A stretch of DNA of 52,659 nt, taken from NCBI GenBank assembly GCA_041441455.1, contig JASDTB010000074.1:1-52659 (forward strand), in the 5' to 3' direction. Each line of letters opens with the position of its first letter. The stretch's first letter is position 1. The notes under the pieces are model-generated. The model was not told the origin of the DNA. It worked only from the letters and a program-made list of their open reading frames with translations, and searched no databases. Source of the stretch: JAFIHK01 sp041441455 (GTDB lineage Bacteria; Bacteroidota; Bacteroidia; Bacteroidales; UBA932). Shown in pieces: positions 16,857-25,597 of this stretch. A program made the translations under genes and the position numbers.

Positions 16857-17897
16857 ATGAAAAAAGGTAACAAATACGGTATTCACCGTGTAATCGAGCC
16901 TAAAGGAGTTCTTCCTCAGCCTGCAAACAAGATTGATAACAACATGGACGAGATTTATGACAACGAAATCTTGATCGATGTTCAGACTCTTAACATTGAT
17001 TCTGCGAGTTTTACTCAAATCGAACACCAGGCTGGTGGTGACAAGGCTAAAATTGCCGAAATCATGCTTGACATAGTTGCCAAACAAGGCAAGCACCGCA
17101 ATCCTGTTACAGGTTCTGGCGGTATGTTGTTAGGTACTGTTGAAAAGATTGGAGACGCTTTAATAGGTAAAACAGATCTTAAAGTAGGAGATAAAATAGC
17201 AACTCTAGTATCATTGTCTCTTACTCCTTTAAGAATTGATAAAATTAAAGACATTCGTCCAGATATCGATCAAGTAGATATTGATGGAAAAGCAATTCTT
17301 TTCGAAAGTGGTATTTACGCAAAGATTCCAGATGATATGCCTGCTAACTTGGCACTTTCTGCTCTTGATGTTGCAGGTGCTCCTGCGCAAACTGCAAAAT
17401 TGGTTAAACCTGGCGACACTGTTCTAATTATTGGAGCAGGTGGAAAATCGGGTATGCTATGTTGCTACGAAGCAAAGAAGAGAGCAGGGGTTACTGGTAA
17501 AGTAATTGGTTTGTGTCATAGCGAAAAGAGTACAAAAAGATTAATGGAACTTGGCTTCTGTGATTATGTGTTTTCAGCAGATGCAACTCAACCAGTTCCA
17601 GTACTTGAAAAGATTGAAGAGATCACAAACGGTCAAATGTGTGACGTTACAATAAACAATGTTAATATTACTGATACTGAAATGACTAGTATTCTTTCAA
17701 CAAAAGATACGGGAGTTGTTTATTTCTTCTCAATGGCAACTAGCTTTACAAAAGCTGCTTTAGGAGCTGAAGGAGTCGGAAGTGATGTTACTATGATTGT
17801 TGGAAACGGTTATACAAGAGGCCATGCAGAGATCACTCTTCAATTATTAAGAGAAAGTGATAAACTAAGAAAAGTATTTACAGAACTATACGCTTAA
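16857..17897 (+). CDS. kdd: L-erythro-3,5-diaminohexanoate dehydrogenase, copy 1
   Basis: Medium-chain-type NAD(P) oxidoreductase, 346 aa, that deaminates 3,5-diaminohexanoate to 3-keto-5-aminohexanoate and ammonia. The nucleotide-binding loop is VLIIGAGGKSGMLCCYEA, and the characteristic MLLGTVEKIG, DQVDIDGKAILFESGIYA and FFSMATSFTKAALGAEG blocks agree with Kdd proteins. A second, divergent copy starts 7 nt after this stop. This copy carries a two-residue insertion near the N-terminus (NNMDEIYDN against NTMSIYDN) and lies closer to kce. Which copy is the main enzyme cannot be told. Confidence 0.93.
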   Translation: MKKGNKYGIHRVIEPKGVLPQPANKIDNNMDEIYDNEILIDVQTLNIDSASFTQIEHQAGGDKAKIAEIMLDIVAKQGKHRNPVTGSGGMLLGTVEKIGDALIGKTDLKVGDKIATLVSLSLTPLRIDKIKDIRPDIDQVDIDGKAILFESGIYAKIPDDMPANLALSALDVAGAPAQTAKLVKPGDTVLIIGAGGKSGMLCCYEAKKRAGVTGKVIGLCHSEKSTKRLMELGFCDYVFSADATQPVPVLEKIEEITNGQMCDVTINNVNITDTEMTSILSTKDTGVVYFFSMATSFTKAALGAEGVGSDVTMIVGNGYTRGHAEITLQLLRESDKLRKVFTELYA

Positions 17898-17904
17898 AAG
17901 TTAT

Positions 17905-18939
17905 ATGAATAAAGGATGCAGATATGGTACTCATAGAGTGCTCGCGCCAGCGGGCACTCTGCCACAACCAGCTCAAAAGCTCGATAATACTATGTCTATC
18001 TATGATAATGAAGTTCTAATCGATGTTCAGACTCTGAACATCGATTCTGCCTCATATACACAGATAAAACATGCTTGTGGGTCAAATGCCGAAATGATGA
18101 AGAAGATGATTCTCGACATAGTCGAGGAGAGAGGAAAGATGCAAAATCCGGTAACAGGCTCTGGAGGAATGTTGATAGGTACAGTAAAAGAGATTGGCCC
18201 AAACTTTCCAAAAGGCAAAATTAAGGTAGGAGACAAGATTGCTACATTGGTCTCCTTATCTCTCACACCACTTAAAATCAAAGAGATTAAAACATTAACT
18301 GCCGATTCAGATCAAGTTGATGTTGAGGCTCAGGCAATTTTATTTGAAAGTGGTTTGTATGCTATTTTACCAAATGATATTCCTGAAAAGCTTGCTCTTG
18401 CTGCGTTAGATGTTGCAGGTGCACCTGCTCAAGTCGACAGATTAGTTACCGAGGGTGACATTGTCTGCATTATCGGTGGTGGTGGAAAATCCGGAGTACT
18501 ATGCTGTTATCAAGCAATGAAAAATGTTGGACCATCTGGAAAAGTGATAGTTGTTGAATATTCGAAAGACAATGCTCAGAGAATCATAGATATGAATCTA
18601 GCAACTGATGTTATTGTTGCTGATGCAACTAACGTTATGGATGTCTATTCAAAAGTGATGGCAATTACAGGGGGAAGAGGATGTGATGTTACTGTAAACA
18701 ATGTTAATGTTCCTTCAACCGAAATGACATCAATTATGATAACAAAAGGACAAGGTTGTGTCTACTTCTTCTCTATGGCAACTAGTTTCACAAAAGCTGC
18801 TTTAGGAGCAGAAGGTGTTGGAAAAGATATCAACCTAATTGTAGGAAATGGCTATGCAAAAGGCCATGCAGATCTTACTTTGAATATCATCAGAGAATCA
18901 CAGCAAATCAGAGAATTATTTGAAAAATTATACGTTTAG
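17905..18939 (+). CDS. kdd: L-erythro-3,5-diaminohexanoate dehydrogenase, copy 2
   Basis: Second Kdd-family protein, 344 aa, co-linear with copy 1 and roughly 55-60% identical by eye. The nucleotide loop (CIIGGGGKSGVLCCYQA), the LNIDSASYTQI block and the FFSMATSFTKAALGAEGVG block are all kept, so it looks functional, not decayed. Differences are spread along the whole gene, which makes a recent duplication or assembly artefact unlikely. It may form a mixed oligomer with copy 1, or act on a different isomer or cofactor. kamA follows after 2 nt. Confidence 0.88.
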   Translation: MNKGCRYGTHRVLAPAGTLPQPAQKLDNTMSIYDNEVLIDVQTLNIDSASYTQIKHACGSNAEMMKKMILDIVEERGKMQNPVTGSGGMLIGTVKEIGPNFPKGKIKVGDKIATLVSLSLTPLKIKEIKTLTADSDQVDVEAQAILFESGLYAILPNDIPEKLALAALDVAGAPAQVDRLVTEGDIVCIIGGGGKSGVLCCYQAMKNVGPSGKVIVVEYSKDNAQRIIDMNLATDVIVADATNVMDVYSKVMAITGGRGCDVTVNNVNVPSTEMTSIMITKGQGCVYFFSMATSFTKAALGAEGVGKDINLIVGNGYAKGHADLTLNIIRESQQIRELFEKLYV

Positions 18940-18941
18940 TT

Positions 18942-20189
18942 ATGGCAGAAAGCAGAAGAAAAATACTTTTTCCAGAGGTAACAGATGAACAATGGAACGA
19001 CTGGAAATGGCAGGTTAAAAACCGAGTAGAGACTCTGGACCAACTTAAAAAATACATTTCTCTTACTCCAGAAGAGGAGGAGGGTGTAAAAAAGTCTTTA
19101 GCAACATTAAGAATGGCTATTACGCCATATTACATTTCTCTAATTAACCCAGATAATCCAGATTGTCCTGTTAGAAAACAAGCTATACCAACTGGATCTG
19201 AGACACATCAGGCAGCTGCAGATCTTTTAGATCCGCTACACGAAGATGAAGACTCTCCGGTACCAGGTCTAACTCACAGATATCCAGATAGAGTACTTTT
19301 ATTGATTACAGATATGTGTTCTATGTATTGTAGACACTGTACTCGTAGAAGATTTGCTGGACAAAAAGATGATGAATCTCCTGTTGATAACATTCAAAAG
19401 GCAATCGATTATATTGCAAGAACCCCACAAGTTAGAGATGTTCTATTAAGTGGTGGTGATGCGTTAATGGTATCAGATGCGAAATTAGAGTCTATCATTC
19501 AAAGACTTAGGGCTATTCCGCATGTTGAGATCATTAGAATTGGATCGAGAACACCAGTTGTTTGTCCTCAAAGGATCACAGACAAACTTGTAGATATGCT
19601 GAAGCAGTATCATCCAATTTGGTTAAATACTCACTTTAACCATCCAGATGAAATTACTCCCGAAGCAGCAGAAGCTTGCGCTAAGTTAGCAAATGCTGGT
19701 ATTCCACTAGGCAACCAGTCTGTACTATTAAGAGGAGTTAATGACTGTGTTAACATCATGAAACGCCTTGTTCACATGTTAGTGAAGATGAGAGTTAGAC
19801 CATACTACATCTATCAGTGTGATCTATCGATGGGTCTTGAACATTTCAGAACACCAGTATCTAAAGGTATCGAGATCATCGAAGGGTTAAGAGGGCATAC
19901 TTCGGGCTATGCTGTTCCAACGTTTGTAGTGGATGCTCCAGGCGGTGGTGGAAAGACCCCTGTAATGCCTACCTATGTAGTATCTCAATCTCCTGGTAAG
20001 GTAGTGCTTAGAAATTTTGAAGGTGTAATTACAACTTATACAGAACCTACCGATTACAAAAATGAATGTAATTGTAAAGATTGCCAAGAGAACGCTAAAG
20101 TAGAGGGAGTTGCCTCTTTACTTAGAGGTCAGAGACTGGCTATTGAACCTGAAGTTTTAATGAGAAAACTGAGAGCTCATAACAAATAA
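18942..20189 (+). CDS. kamA: L-lysine 2,3-aminomutase
   Basis: Radical AdoMet/PLP enzyme, 415 aa, that converts L-lysine to L-beta-lysine, the first step of the pathway. The radical AdoMet cysteines are C126, C130 and C133 (CSMYCRHC), one residue shifted from the Clostridium subterminale enzyme. The PLP lysine is K338 in DAPGGGGKTP, and a zinc-type cysteine cluster lies near the C-terminus (CNCKDC). Length and all landmarks match true lysine 2,3-aminomutases and not the shorter EpmB group. Its stop overlaps the kamB start by 1 nt (TAATG). Confidence 0.97.
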   Translation: MAESRRKILFPEVTDEQWNDWKWQVKNRVETLDQLKKYISLTPEEEEGVKKSLATLRMAITPYYISLINPDNPDCPVRKQAIPTGSETHQAAADLLDPLHEDEDSPVPGLTHRYPDRVLLLITDMCSMYCRHCTRRRFAGQKDDESPVDNIQKAIDYIARTPQVRDVLLSGGDALMVSDAKLESIIQRLRAIPHVEIIRIGSRTPVVCPQRITDKLVDMLKQYHPIWLNTHFNHPDEITPEAAEACAKLANAGIPLGNQSVLLRGVNDCVNIMKRLVHMLVKMRVRPYYIYQCDLSMGLEHFRTPVSKGIEIIEGLRGHTSGYAVPTFVVDAPGGGGKTPVMPTYVVSQSPGKVVLRNFEGVITTYTEPTDYKNECNCKDCQENAKVEGVASLLRGQRLAIEPEVLMRKLRAHNK

Positions 20190-21208
20190 TGCCTTTTATC
20201 CAGCAAATACTAAAGAGTGACTCGCTGTCTATCGTTGGACTCGAAAAGAACACAGGCAAAACAGTTTGCCTTAATTATGTTCTTGAGCGTCTCAAAGGAT
20301 ATAAAGTAAAGATGGCTGTAACCTCGATTGGGATTGATGGAGAGAGTAGAGATCAAGTGACTAATACTCAAAAACCTGAAATTTTCCTTAACGAGAACAC
20401 AATTTTTGCTACAAGCGAAAAACATTATAAAGAGAGAAGATTAATTTCCGAACTGATATCTATCGGTTCGGAAATGACTTCACTTGGAAGAATTGTCACT
20501 GCATGTACAAAGTATGAGGGAAAAGTTTTGCTTTCGGGGCCATCTTCGACAGCATCTCTTTCGCGCTGGATGACTGAAACACGTAAAACTACTGAGGCCG
20601 ATCTAATTATAGTTGATGGAGCATTATCTAGACTAAGTCTAGCTTCTCCAGCAGTTTGCAGCTCAATGATTCTCTCAACAGGGGCTGCTTTATCATCTAA
20701 TATAAAAACATTGGTCAACAAAACTGCATATGTTGTAGAATTGATAAAAGTAGATATTACAAAACATTTTAAAGTTCTTACATCTGACAAGTTCACTAAT
20801 GGAATTTTTGTTTTATGTAATAATGAATGGATTAAGCTAAAAACAGAGTCTTCGCTTGTTTTCAATGGCGAAGATGCAAGTTTAATTGAAGATAGTGAAG
20901 CTGTTTATATAACAGGAGCATTGACTGATAGGTTTTTAAACCTAGTTTCACAAAAAAAAGGAACTCTGTTACCCGAAGTAATAGTAAAAGATTTTACTAA
21001 GATATTTGTATCAGAGCCAATACTTAGAAACTTCTCAAAGAGAGGAGGGAAAATTAAAGTTCTATCAAAAAGCTCATTAATAGCGGTTTGTGTGAATCCT
21101 TTATCACCGGCAGGATTTAAACTAGATTCTGATACCTTATGTAAAGAGCTTTCTGATAAAATAGAACTACCAGTATATGATATAGTTAAAAATGGTTATG
21201 AAGCTTAG
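20189..21208 (+). CDS. kamB: KamB-like P-loop protein, probable aminomutase reactivation partner
   Basis: A 339-aa protein found in lysine aminomutase clusters between kamA and the MutS-like gene. The N-terminus has a P-loop-like motif GLEKNTGKT (residues 17-25), and LIIVDGALSRLS near residue 143 may be the Walker B region. The rest has no domain I recognise. From memory, the KamB/KamC pair has been proposed as an ATP-dependent reactivating factor that replaces damaged adenosylcobalamin in lysine 5,6-aminomutase; I cannot verify that here. Coupling to kamA (1-nt overlap) and to kamC (17-nt overlap) supports a joint role. Confidence 0.75.
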   Translation: MPFIQQILKSDSLSIVGLEKNTGKTVCLNYVLERLKGYKVKMAVTSIGIDGESRDQVTNTQKPEIFLNENTIFATSEKHYKERRLISELISIGSEMTSLGRIVTACTKYEGKVLLSGPSSTASLSRWMTETRKTTEADLIIVDGALSRLSLASPAVCSSMILSTGAALSSNIKTLVNKTAYVVELIKVDITKHFKVLTSDKFTNGIFVLCNNEWIKLKTESSLVFNGEDASLIEDSEAVYITGALTDRFLNLVSQKKGTLLPEVIVKDFTKIFVSEPILRNFSKRGGKIKVLSKSSLIAVCVNPLSPAGFKLDSDTLCKELSDKIELPVYDIVKNGYEA

Positions 21209-22544
21209 AAAATTCATAGAAACATTCTCTGATTTCAGGTTTATTATAGAAAACTTGGAATTAGAATCTTCGTTTTCGAAGCAAATTTTGCTTGAAAAGC
21301 CATTTTCGACAAATAAAAAAGAGATTGAAAACCAATATAATAGAATAAAGTCTCTGTTAAATTCTATCTCAAGAATTGATTTTTTATTGAATGATTTCAA
21401 GAGAGAAAAACACAGATTATGTGAACTTAGAGACATAAGAGGAACCATTTCGAGATTAGAGTCAGGAGCAATATTAGACGATATTGAACTATTTGAAATA
21501 AAATCCCTTGCGCTGACAAGCTCCAAAGTTAACACTCTCTTATTAGAATATAAACTTGATGAATTCTCCACAATAACAATTAATCAGGTTTTATCTCTTT
21601 TAGACCCAGAGGGTAAAAATATTGGATCATTTTATGTATATGATTCATATTCACAAGAGTTAAGAGAATTAAGGAGCAAGTACAAACAAAATCCAGAAAA
21701 CTCAGACCTACTAGATGCTGTCTTTAATAAAGAATCAGAGATTAGAGCATCGCTTTCAAAAGAGATATCAAAAGATGTTGAGTCAATTAAAGAGGCTCTA
21801 TTCTCCTTAGCAGAACTCGATATCCTTATCGCAAAAACAGTTCAAGTAGTTGATTTCAAATTAACAATACCAAAAATTGAAGATGGGCTTATTAGCTATC
21901 AAAATATGTTTCACCCAAAAGTTGAAGCCTCATTGTTAATGGAAAACAAACAATTTCAGCCCATTAATATCAAATTGGACAATATGCTTCCAGTATTGAT
22001 AACTGGGGCAAATATGGGCGGAAAAAGCGTAGTTTTGAAGACACTAGCTTTAAATCAGATCTTATTTCAGTTTGGATTTGGGATTCCAGCAGAAACTGCT
22101 CAAATATCGATCGTTGAATCAATTCATTTTTGCAGTGGTGATGATCAAAATATTGAGAAAGGGTTATCCTCATTTGCAGCAGAAATATTAAAAATTAACA
22201 AAGTACTAGAAGAGATCAGGAGAGGGAAGCGAATTCTGGCATTAATCGATGAACCAGCAAGAACAACAAATCCCGAAGAGGGAACTGCATTGTCAGAGTC
22301 TTTAGTGGATATGTTAAAACAAAAAAATGTACTAAGTGTGGTAACAACTCATTATAATGTATCTAACAATAAATGTTTAAGATACAGAGTTAAAGGAATT
22401 GAAAATGGAAAGATGGACTACACTTTGACCGAAACTGATTCTCACTTTGTTCCCAAAGAGGCGATTAATATTGCAAAAACTTTAGGTGTAGATGAAGAGT
22501 GGGTACGTAAAACAGAAGAAATATTATCACTCAAACTAAAATAA
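21192..22544 (+). CDS. kamC: MutS-like ATPase of the lysine aminomutase cluster
   Basis: A 450-aa protein with a MutS C-terminal ATPase domain but no mismatch-recognition domain. Walker A is GANMGGKS (residues 272-279), Walker B is LALIDEP near 348, and VVTTHYN is the MutS H-motif. Residues 1-230 are helical and charged, resembling the MutS lever/clamp. The close analogue in ornithine aminomutase clusters suggests that such proteins serve B12-dependent aminomutases and not DNA repair. It overlaps kamB by 17 nt and precedes kamD by 20 nt. ATG 21198 is an alternative start. Confidence 0.82.
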   Translation: MVMKLRKFIETFSDFRFIIENLELESSFSKQILLEKPFSTNKKEIENQYNRIKSLLNSISRIDFLLNDFKREKHRLCELRDIRGTISRLESGAILDDIELFEIKSLALTSSKVNTLLLEYKLDEFSTITINQVLSLLDPEGKNIGSFYVYDSYSQELRELRSKYKQNPENSDLLDAVFNKESEIRASLSKEISKDVESIKEALFSLAELDILIAKTVQVVDFKLTIPKIEDGLISYQNMFHPKVEASLLMENKQFQPINIKLDNMLPVLITGANMGGKSVVLKTLALNQILFQFGFGIPAETAQISIVESIHFCSGDDQNIEKGLSSFAAEILKINKVLEEIRRGKRILALIDEPARTTNPEEGTALSESLVDMLKQKNVLSVVTTHYNVSNNKCLRYRVKGIENGKMDYTLTETDSHFVPKEAINIAKTLGVDEEWVRKTEEILSLKLK

Positions 22545-22564
22545 ATAATTATTATTCATTTAAC

Positions 22565-24118
22565 ATGCAAAGCAAGTTAGGACTAGATTTTAAGAAGGTG
22601 GAGTACGCAAGGCAGTTATCCAGAAACATTGCCGACGAAGTACAATCCTTTGTGGTAAATTATACCACAGTTGCTGTTGAGAGGACTCTATGCCGCCTTA
22701 TGGGTATCGACGGTGTAGACGAGAATCAGGTTCCACTTCCTAATGTAGTTGTAGACGCTCTTAAAGAGAAGGGTGTGCTAAACCAGGGAGTAATTTTCTA
22801 TTTGGCTAATGCTATGTATCAGACAGGATTAACTGCTCAGGATATAGCTGAAAAGGTTGGATCTGGTGATCTTGACCTTACTAGAATAGAGGTTACTGAT
22901 AAAAAAAATCTGGAGACTATTATCAGTCCCGTTGTTGAGCAGAGTATCAAAAGAATCAAAGAGAGAAGAGGTAGAAGAGAACAATATTTACAGACAATCG
23001 GAGAGGGACCAAAACCCTATCTTTATGTAATTGTAGCTACCGGAAATATATATGAAGATGTAATCCAAGCAGAAGCAGCTGCTAGACAAGGCGCTGACAT
23101 TATTGCAGTTATTAGAACAACTGGTCAAAGTCTGTTGGATTATGTACCTTATGGATCAACTACTGAAGGTTTCGGAGGAACATATGCTACTCAAGAGAAC
23201 TTCAGAATCATGAGAACTGCTCTTGACAAAGTTGGTGAAGAGGTTGGACGATATATCAGACTATGTAACTACTGTTCTGGTCTATGTATGCCTGAAATTG
23301 CAGTTATGGGTGCTTTTGAAGGACTAGATGTAATGCTAAACGATGCTCTCTATGGTATCCTATTCAGAGACATCAATATGCAAAGAACCCTAGTTGACCA
23401 ATACTTCTCAAGAATCATAAATGGATTTGCAGGTGTAATAATTAATACTGGCGAAGATAATTACCTCACAACTGCAGACGCTTTTGAAGAGGCACACACT
23501 GTTCTTGCGTCTGATTTAATCAACGAACAACTTGCGCTTTTAGCAGGTCTTCCCGAGGAGCAAATGGGTCTTGGCCACGCATTTGAAATGAATCCCGAAC
23601 TAGAAAACGGATTTCTTTATGAATTAGCACAGGCTCAAATGACAAGAGAGATCTTCCCTAAGGCTCCTTTAAAATATATGCCACCTACGAAATTTATGAC
23701 TGGTAACATATTTAAAGGTCACCTCCAAGATGCTCTTTTTAATCTTGTTGGAATTTGGACTAACCAAGGAATTCAACTTTTAGGAATGCCAACTGAAGCT
23801 ATTCACACTCCGTTTATGTCTGATAGATATCTGTCGATTGAAAATGCAAAGTATATCTTCACAAACTTGAAAAATATTGGAGATGAAGTAGAGTTTAAAG
23901 AGGATGGAGTTATCAGAAAAAGAGCGCAATCTGTTTTGCAGGATGCGATCAACCTACTAGAGAGAATCAACAAAGAGGGACTCTTTACCGCATTGGAAAA
24001 AGGTATCTTTGGAGATGTAAAGAGACCTAGGAATGGTGGTAAAGGTTTAGATGGTGTTTGCGAAAAGAGCGAAAACTATATGAACCCATTTGTAACTTTA
24101 ATGAAAGGAGGAAACTAA
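22565..24118 (+). CDS. kamD: Lysine 5,6-aminomutase, alpha subunit
   Basis: Large TIM-barrel subunit, 517 aa, of the adenosylcobalamin- and PLP-dependent enzyme that moves the terminal amino group of beta-lysine (and D-lysine) to carbon 5. Length equals that of the Clostridium sticklandii subunit (about 516 aa). Conserved blocks include IGEGPKPYLYVIVATGNIYEDV, GQSLLDYVPYGSTTEGFGG, RYIRLCNYCSGLCMPEIAVMGAFEGLDVMLNDALYG and a C-terminal NPFVTLMKGGN. The beta subunit starts 1 nt after its stop, as expected for a tight heterodimer made in equal amounts. Confidence 0.97.
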   Translation: MQSKLGLDFKKVEYARQLSRNIADEVQSFVVNYTTVAVERTLCRLMGIDGVDENQVPLPNVVVDALKEKGVLNQGVIFYLANAMYQTGLTAQDIAEKVGSGDLDLTRIEVTDKKNLETIISPVVEQSIKRIKERRGRREQYLQTIGEGPKPYLYVIVATGNIYEDVIQAEAAARQGADIIAVIRTTGQSLLDYVPYGSTTEGFGGTYATQENFRIMRTALDKVGEEVGRYIRLCNYCSGLCMPEIAVMGAFEGLDVMLNDALYGILFRDINMQRTLVDQYFSRIINGFAGVIINTGEDNYLTTADAFEEAHTVLASDLINEQLALLAGLPEEQMGLGHAFEMNPELENGFLYELAQAQMTREIFPKAPLKYMPPTKFMTGNIFKGHLQDALFNLVGIWTNQGIQLLGMPTEAIHTPFMSDRYLSIENAKYIFTNLKNIGDEVEFKEDGVIRKRAQSVLQDAINLLERINKEGLFTALEKGIFGDVKRPRNGGKGLDGVCEKSENYMNPFVTLMKGGN

Positions 24119-24119
24119 T

Positions 24120-24911
24120 ATGAGCGGTGGATTATATTCAATGCAGTCCAGAGAATTCGATAAAACCTTGGATTTAACAAAAGTGAAGCCTTACGGCGAC
24201 ACTATGAATGATGGTAAGGTACAACTTAGCTTTACTCTACCAGTTCCTGCTGGAGACGAAGGTGTTGAAGCTGCAAAACAACTTATCAAAAAAATGGGAA
24301 TGGAGAATCCTCAAGTGGTGTTCTTTAGAGAGCTTACTCCTGGATTTACCTTTTTTAATTGTTACGGGAGCCTCACTCATACTGTCGATTATACTTCAAT
24401 CTATGTTCCTAAAGTAGAATCTAATGTGATGGATATGCATCAGACAGATGAATTCATCAAAGAGAACGTTGGACGCAAACTTATTGTAGTTGGAGCAAGT
24501 ACAGGTACCGATGCCCACACTGTTGGAATTGATGCCATCATGAATATGAAAGGGTATGCAGGACACTATGGACTAGAGAGATATGATATGTTTGAAGCAT
24601 ATAATCTAGGATCTCAAGTTCCTAATGAAGAGTTTATTGCAAAAGCAATTGAACTTAAAGCAGATGCTCTTTTGGTTTCTCAAACCGTTACTCAAAAAGA
24701 TGTTCATATCAAGAACCTTGTTGAGCTTGTAGAACTAATGGAGGCAGAAGGACTAAGAGATAAGATGATATTAGCATGCGGTGGTCCAAGGATTTCACAT
24801 GAACTAGCAAAAGAACTCGGTTATGATGCTGGTTTTGGAATGAACTCATACGCCGATGATGTTGCTTCATTTATAGCTCAAGAGTTTGTAAAAAGAAAAA
24901 ATAATCAGTAA
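24120..24911 (+). CDS. kamE: Lysine 5,6-aminomutase, beta subunit
   Basis: Rossmann-type cobalamin-binding subunit, 263 aa. The base-off B12 motif DxHxxG is D131-A-H133-T-V-G, with H133 as the cobalt ligand, and K144 (NMKG) is the PLP lysine; both numbers coincide with the C. sticklandii protein. The C-terminal ACGGPRISHELAKELGYDAGFG is the usual B12-tail pocket. It pairs with kamD and lies 11 nt before atoA. Activity needs adenosylcobalamin, which the cell must import or make; no B12 gene lies in the window. Confidence 0.97.
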   Translation: MSGGLYSMQSREFDKTLDLTKVKPYGDTMNDGKVQLSFTLPVPAGDEGVEAAKQLIKKMGMENPQVVFFRELTPGFTFFNCYGSLTHTVDYTSIYVPKVESNVMDMHQTDEFIKENVGRKLIVVGASTGTDAHTVGIDAIMNMKGYAGHYGLERYDMFEAYNLGSQVPNEEFIAKAIELKADALLVSQTVTQKDVHIKNLVELVELMEAEGLRDKMILACGGPRISHELAKELGYDAGFGMNSYADDVASFIAQEFVKRKNNQ

Positions 24912-24922
24912 ACATAACAACT

Positions 24923-25582
24923 ATGGATAAAAATCAAGTAAGAGAGGTTATTGCTAAAAGAGCTGCTCTCGAATTGAAAGATGGTGATGTGGTTAATCTA
25001 GGAATTGGATTGCCAACACTAATCCCTAATTATCTTTCCGAAAATGTAAATGTAACTCTTCAATCTGAGAATGGTCTACTTGGAATGGGACCAGAACCTG
25101 CTCAAGGAGAAGAAGATCCGCACTACACTAATGCTGGAGGAGGATATATAACAGTTTTTCCTGGAGCTTCATGTTTTGACTCTTCAATGTCTTTTTCAAT
25201 CATTAGAGGAGGGCACGTAGATGTAACATTCTTAGGTGCACTTGAAGTTGATGAAAAGGGTAATCTAGCCAATTGGATGATTCCTGGTAAAAAGACTCCT
25301 GGAATGGGAGGGGCAATGGATCTTTTAGTTGGAGCGAAGAAGGTTATTCTAACTATGGAACATACTGCTAAAGGAGCCCATAAGATTCTAAAGACTTGCA
25401 ATCTGCCATTAACAGCAGCAGGACAAGTTGATATGATCATAACTGAAATGGGTGTTATGGAAATTACTGATAATGGTATTGTTCTTAAGGAGATTCATCC
25501 AGAATTTACACCTGCTGATGTTCAAGCAGCAACAGGTGCAACCTTAATTATTCCTGAGGATATTAAGACAATGCAGTGTTAA
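24923..25582 (+). CDS. atoA: Butyryl-CoA:acetoacetate CoA-transferase, subunit B
   Basis: Beta subunit of the class I CoA-transferase whose alpha subunit opens the operon, 219 aa. The catalytic glutamate is E49 in SENGLLGMG, preceded by GDVVNLGIGLPTLIPNYL; GMGGAMDLLVGAKKVI is the second family block. It matches E. coli AtoA along its length. Position between kamE and the thiolase places it at the step that makes acetoacetyl-CoA and frees butyrate, so acetoacetate is activated without spending ATP. Confidence 0.93.
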   Translation: MDKNQVREVIAKRAALELKDGDVVNLGIGLPTLIPNYLSENVNVTLQSENGLLGMGPEPAQGEEDPHYTNAGGGYITVFPGASCFDSSMSFSIIRGGHVDVTFLGALEVDEKGNLANWMIPGKKTPGMGGAMDLLVGAKKVILTMEHTAKGAHKILKTCNLPLTAAGQVDMIITEMGVMEITDNGIVLKEIHPEFTPADVQAATGATLIIPEDIKTMQC

Positions 25583-25597
25583 TTTAATCTTAAAATC

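Noticed and set aside
16857..18939. kdd doublet as an assembly duplication
   Set aside because: The copies differ along their whole length at both DNA and protein level, so they are two real genes.
20425..20865. Antisense reading frame of 146 codons within kamB
   Set aside because: It lies wholly opposite a coding gene that fits the operon, has no family features, and mirrors the codon pattern of the + strand.
21192..22544. MutS2 or mismatch repair protein
   Set aside because: Only the ATPase core is present; the mismatch-binding and Smr domains are absent, and the gene sits in a metabolic operon.
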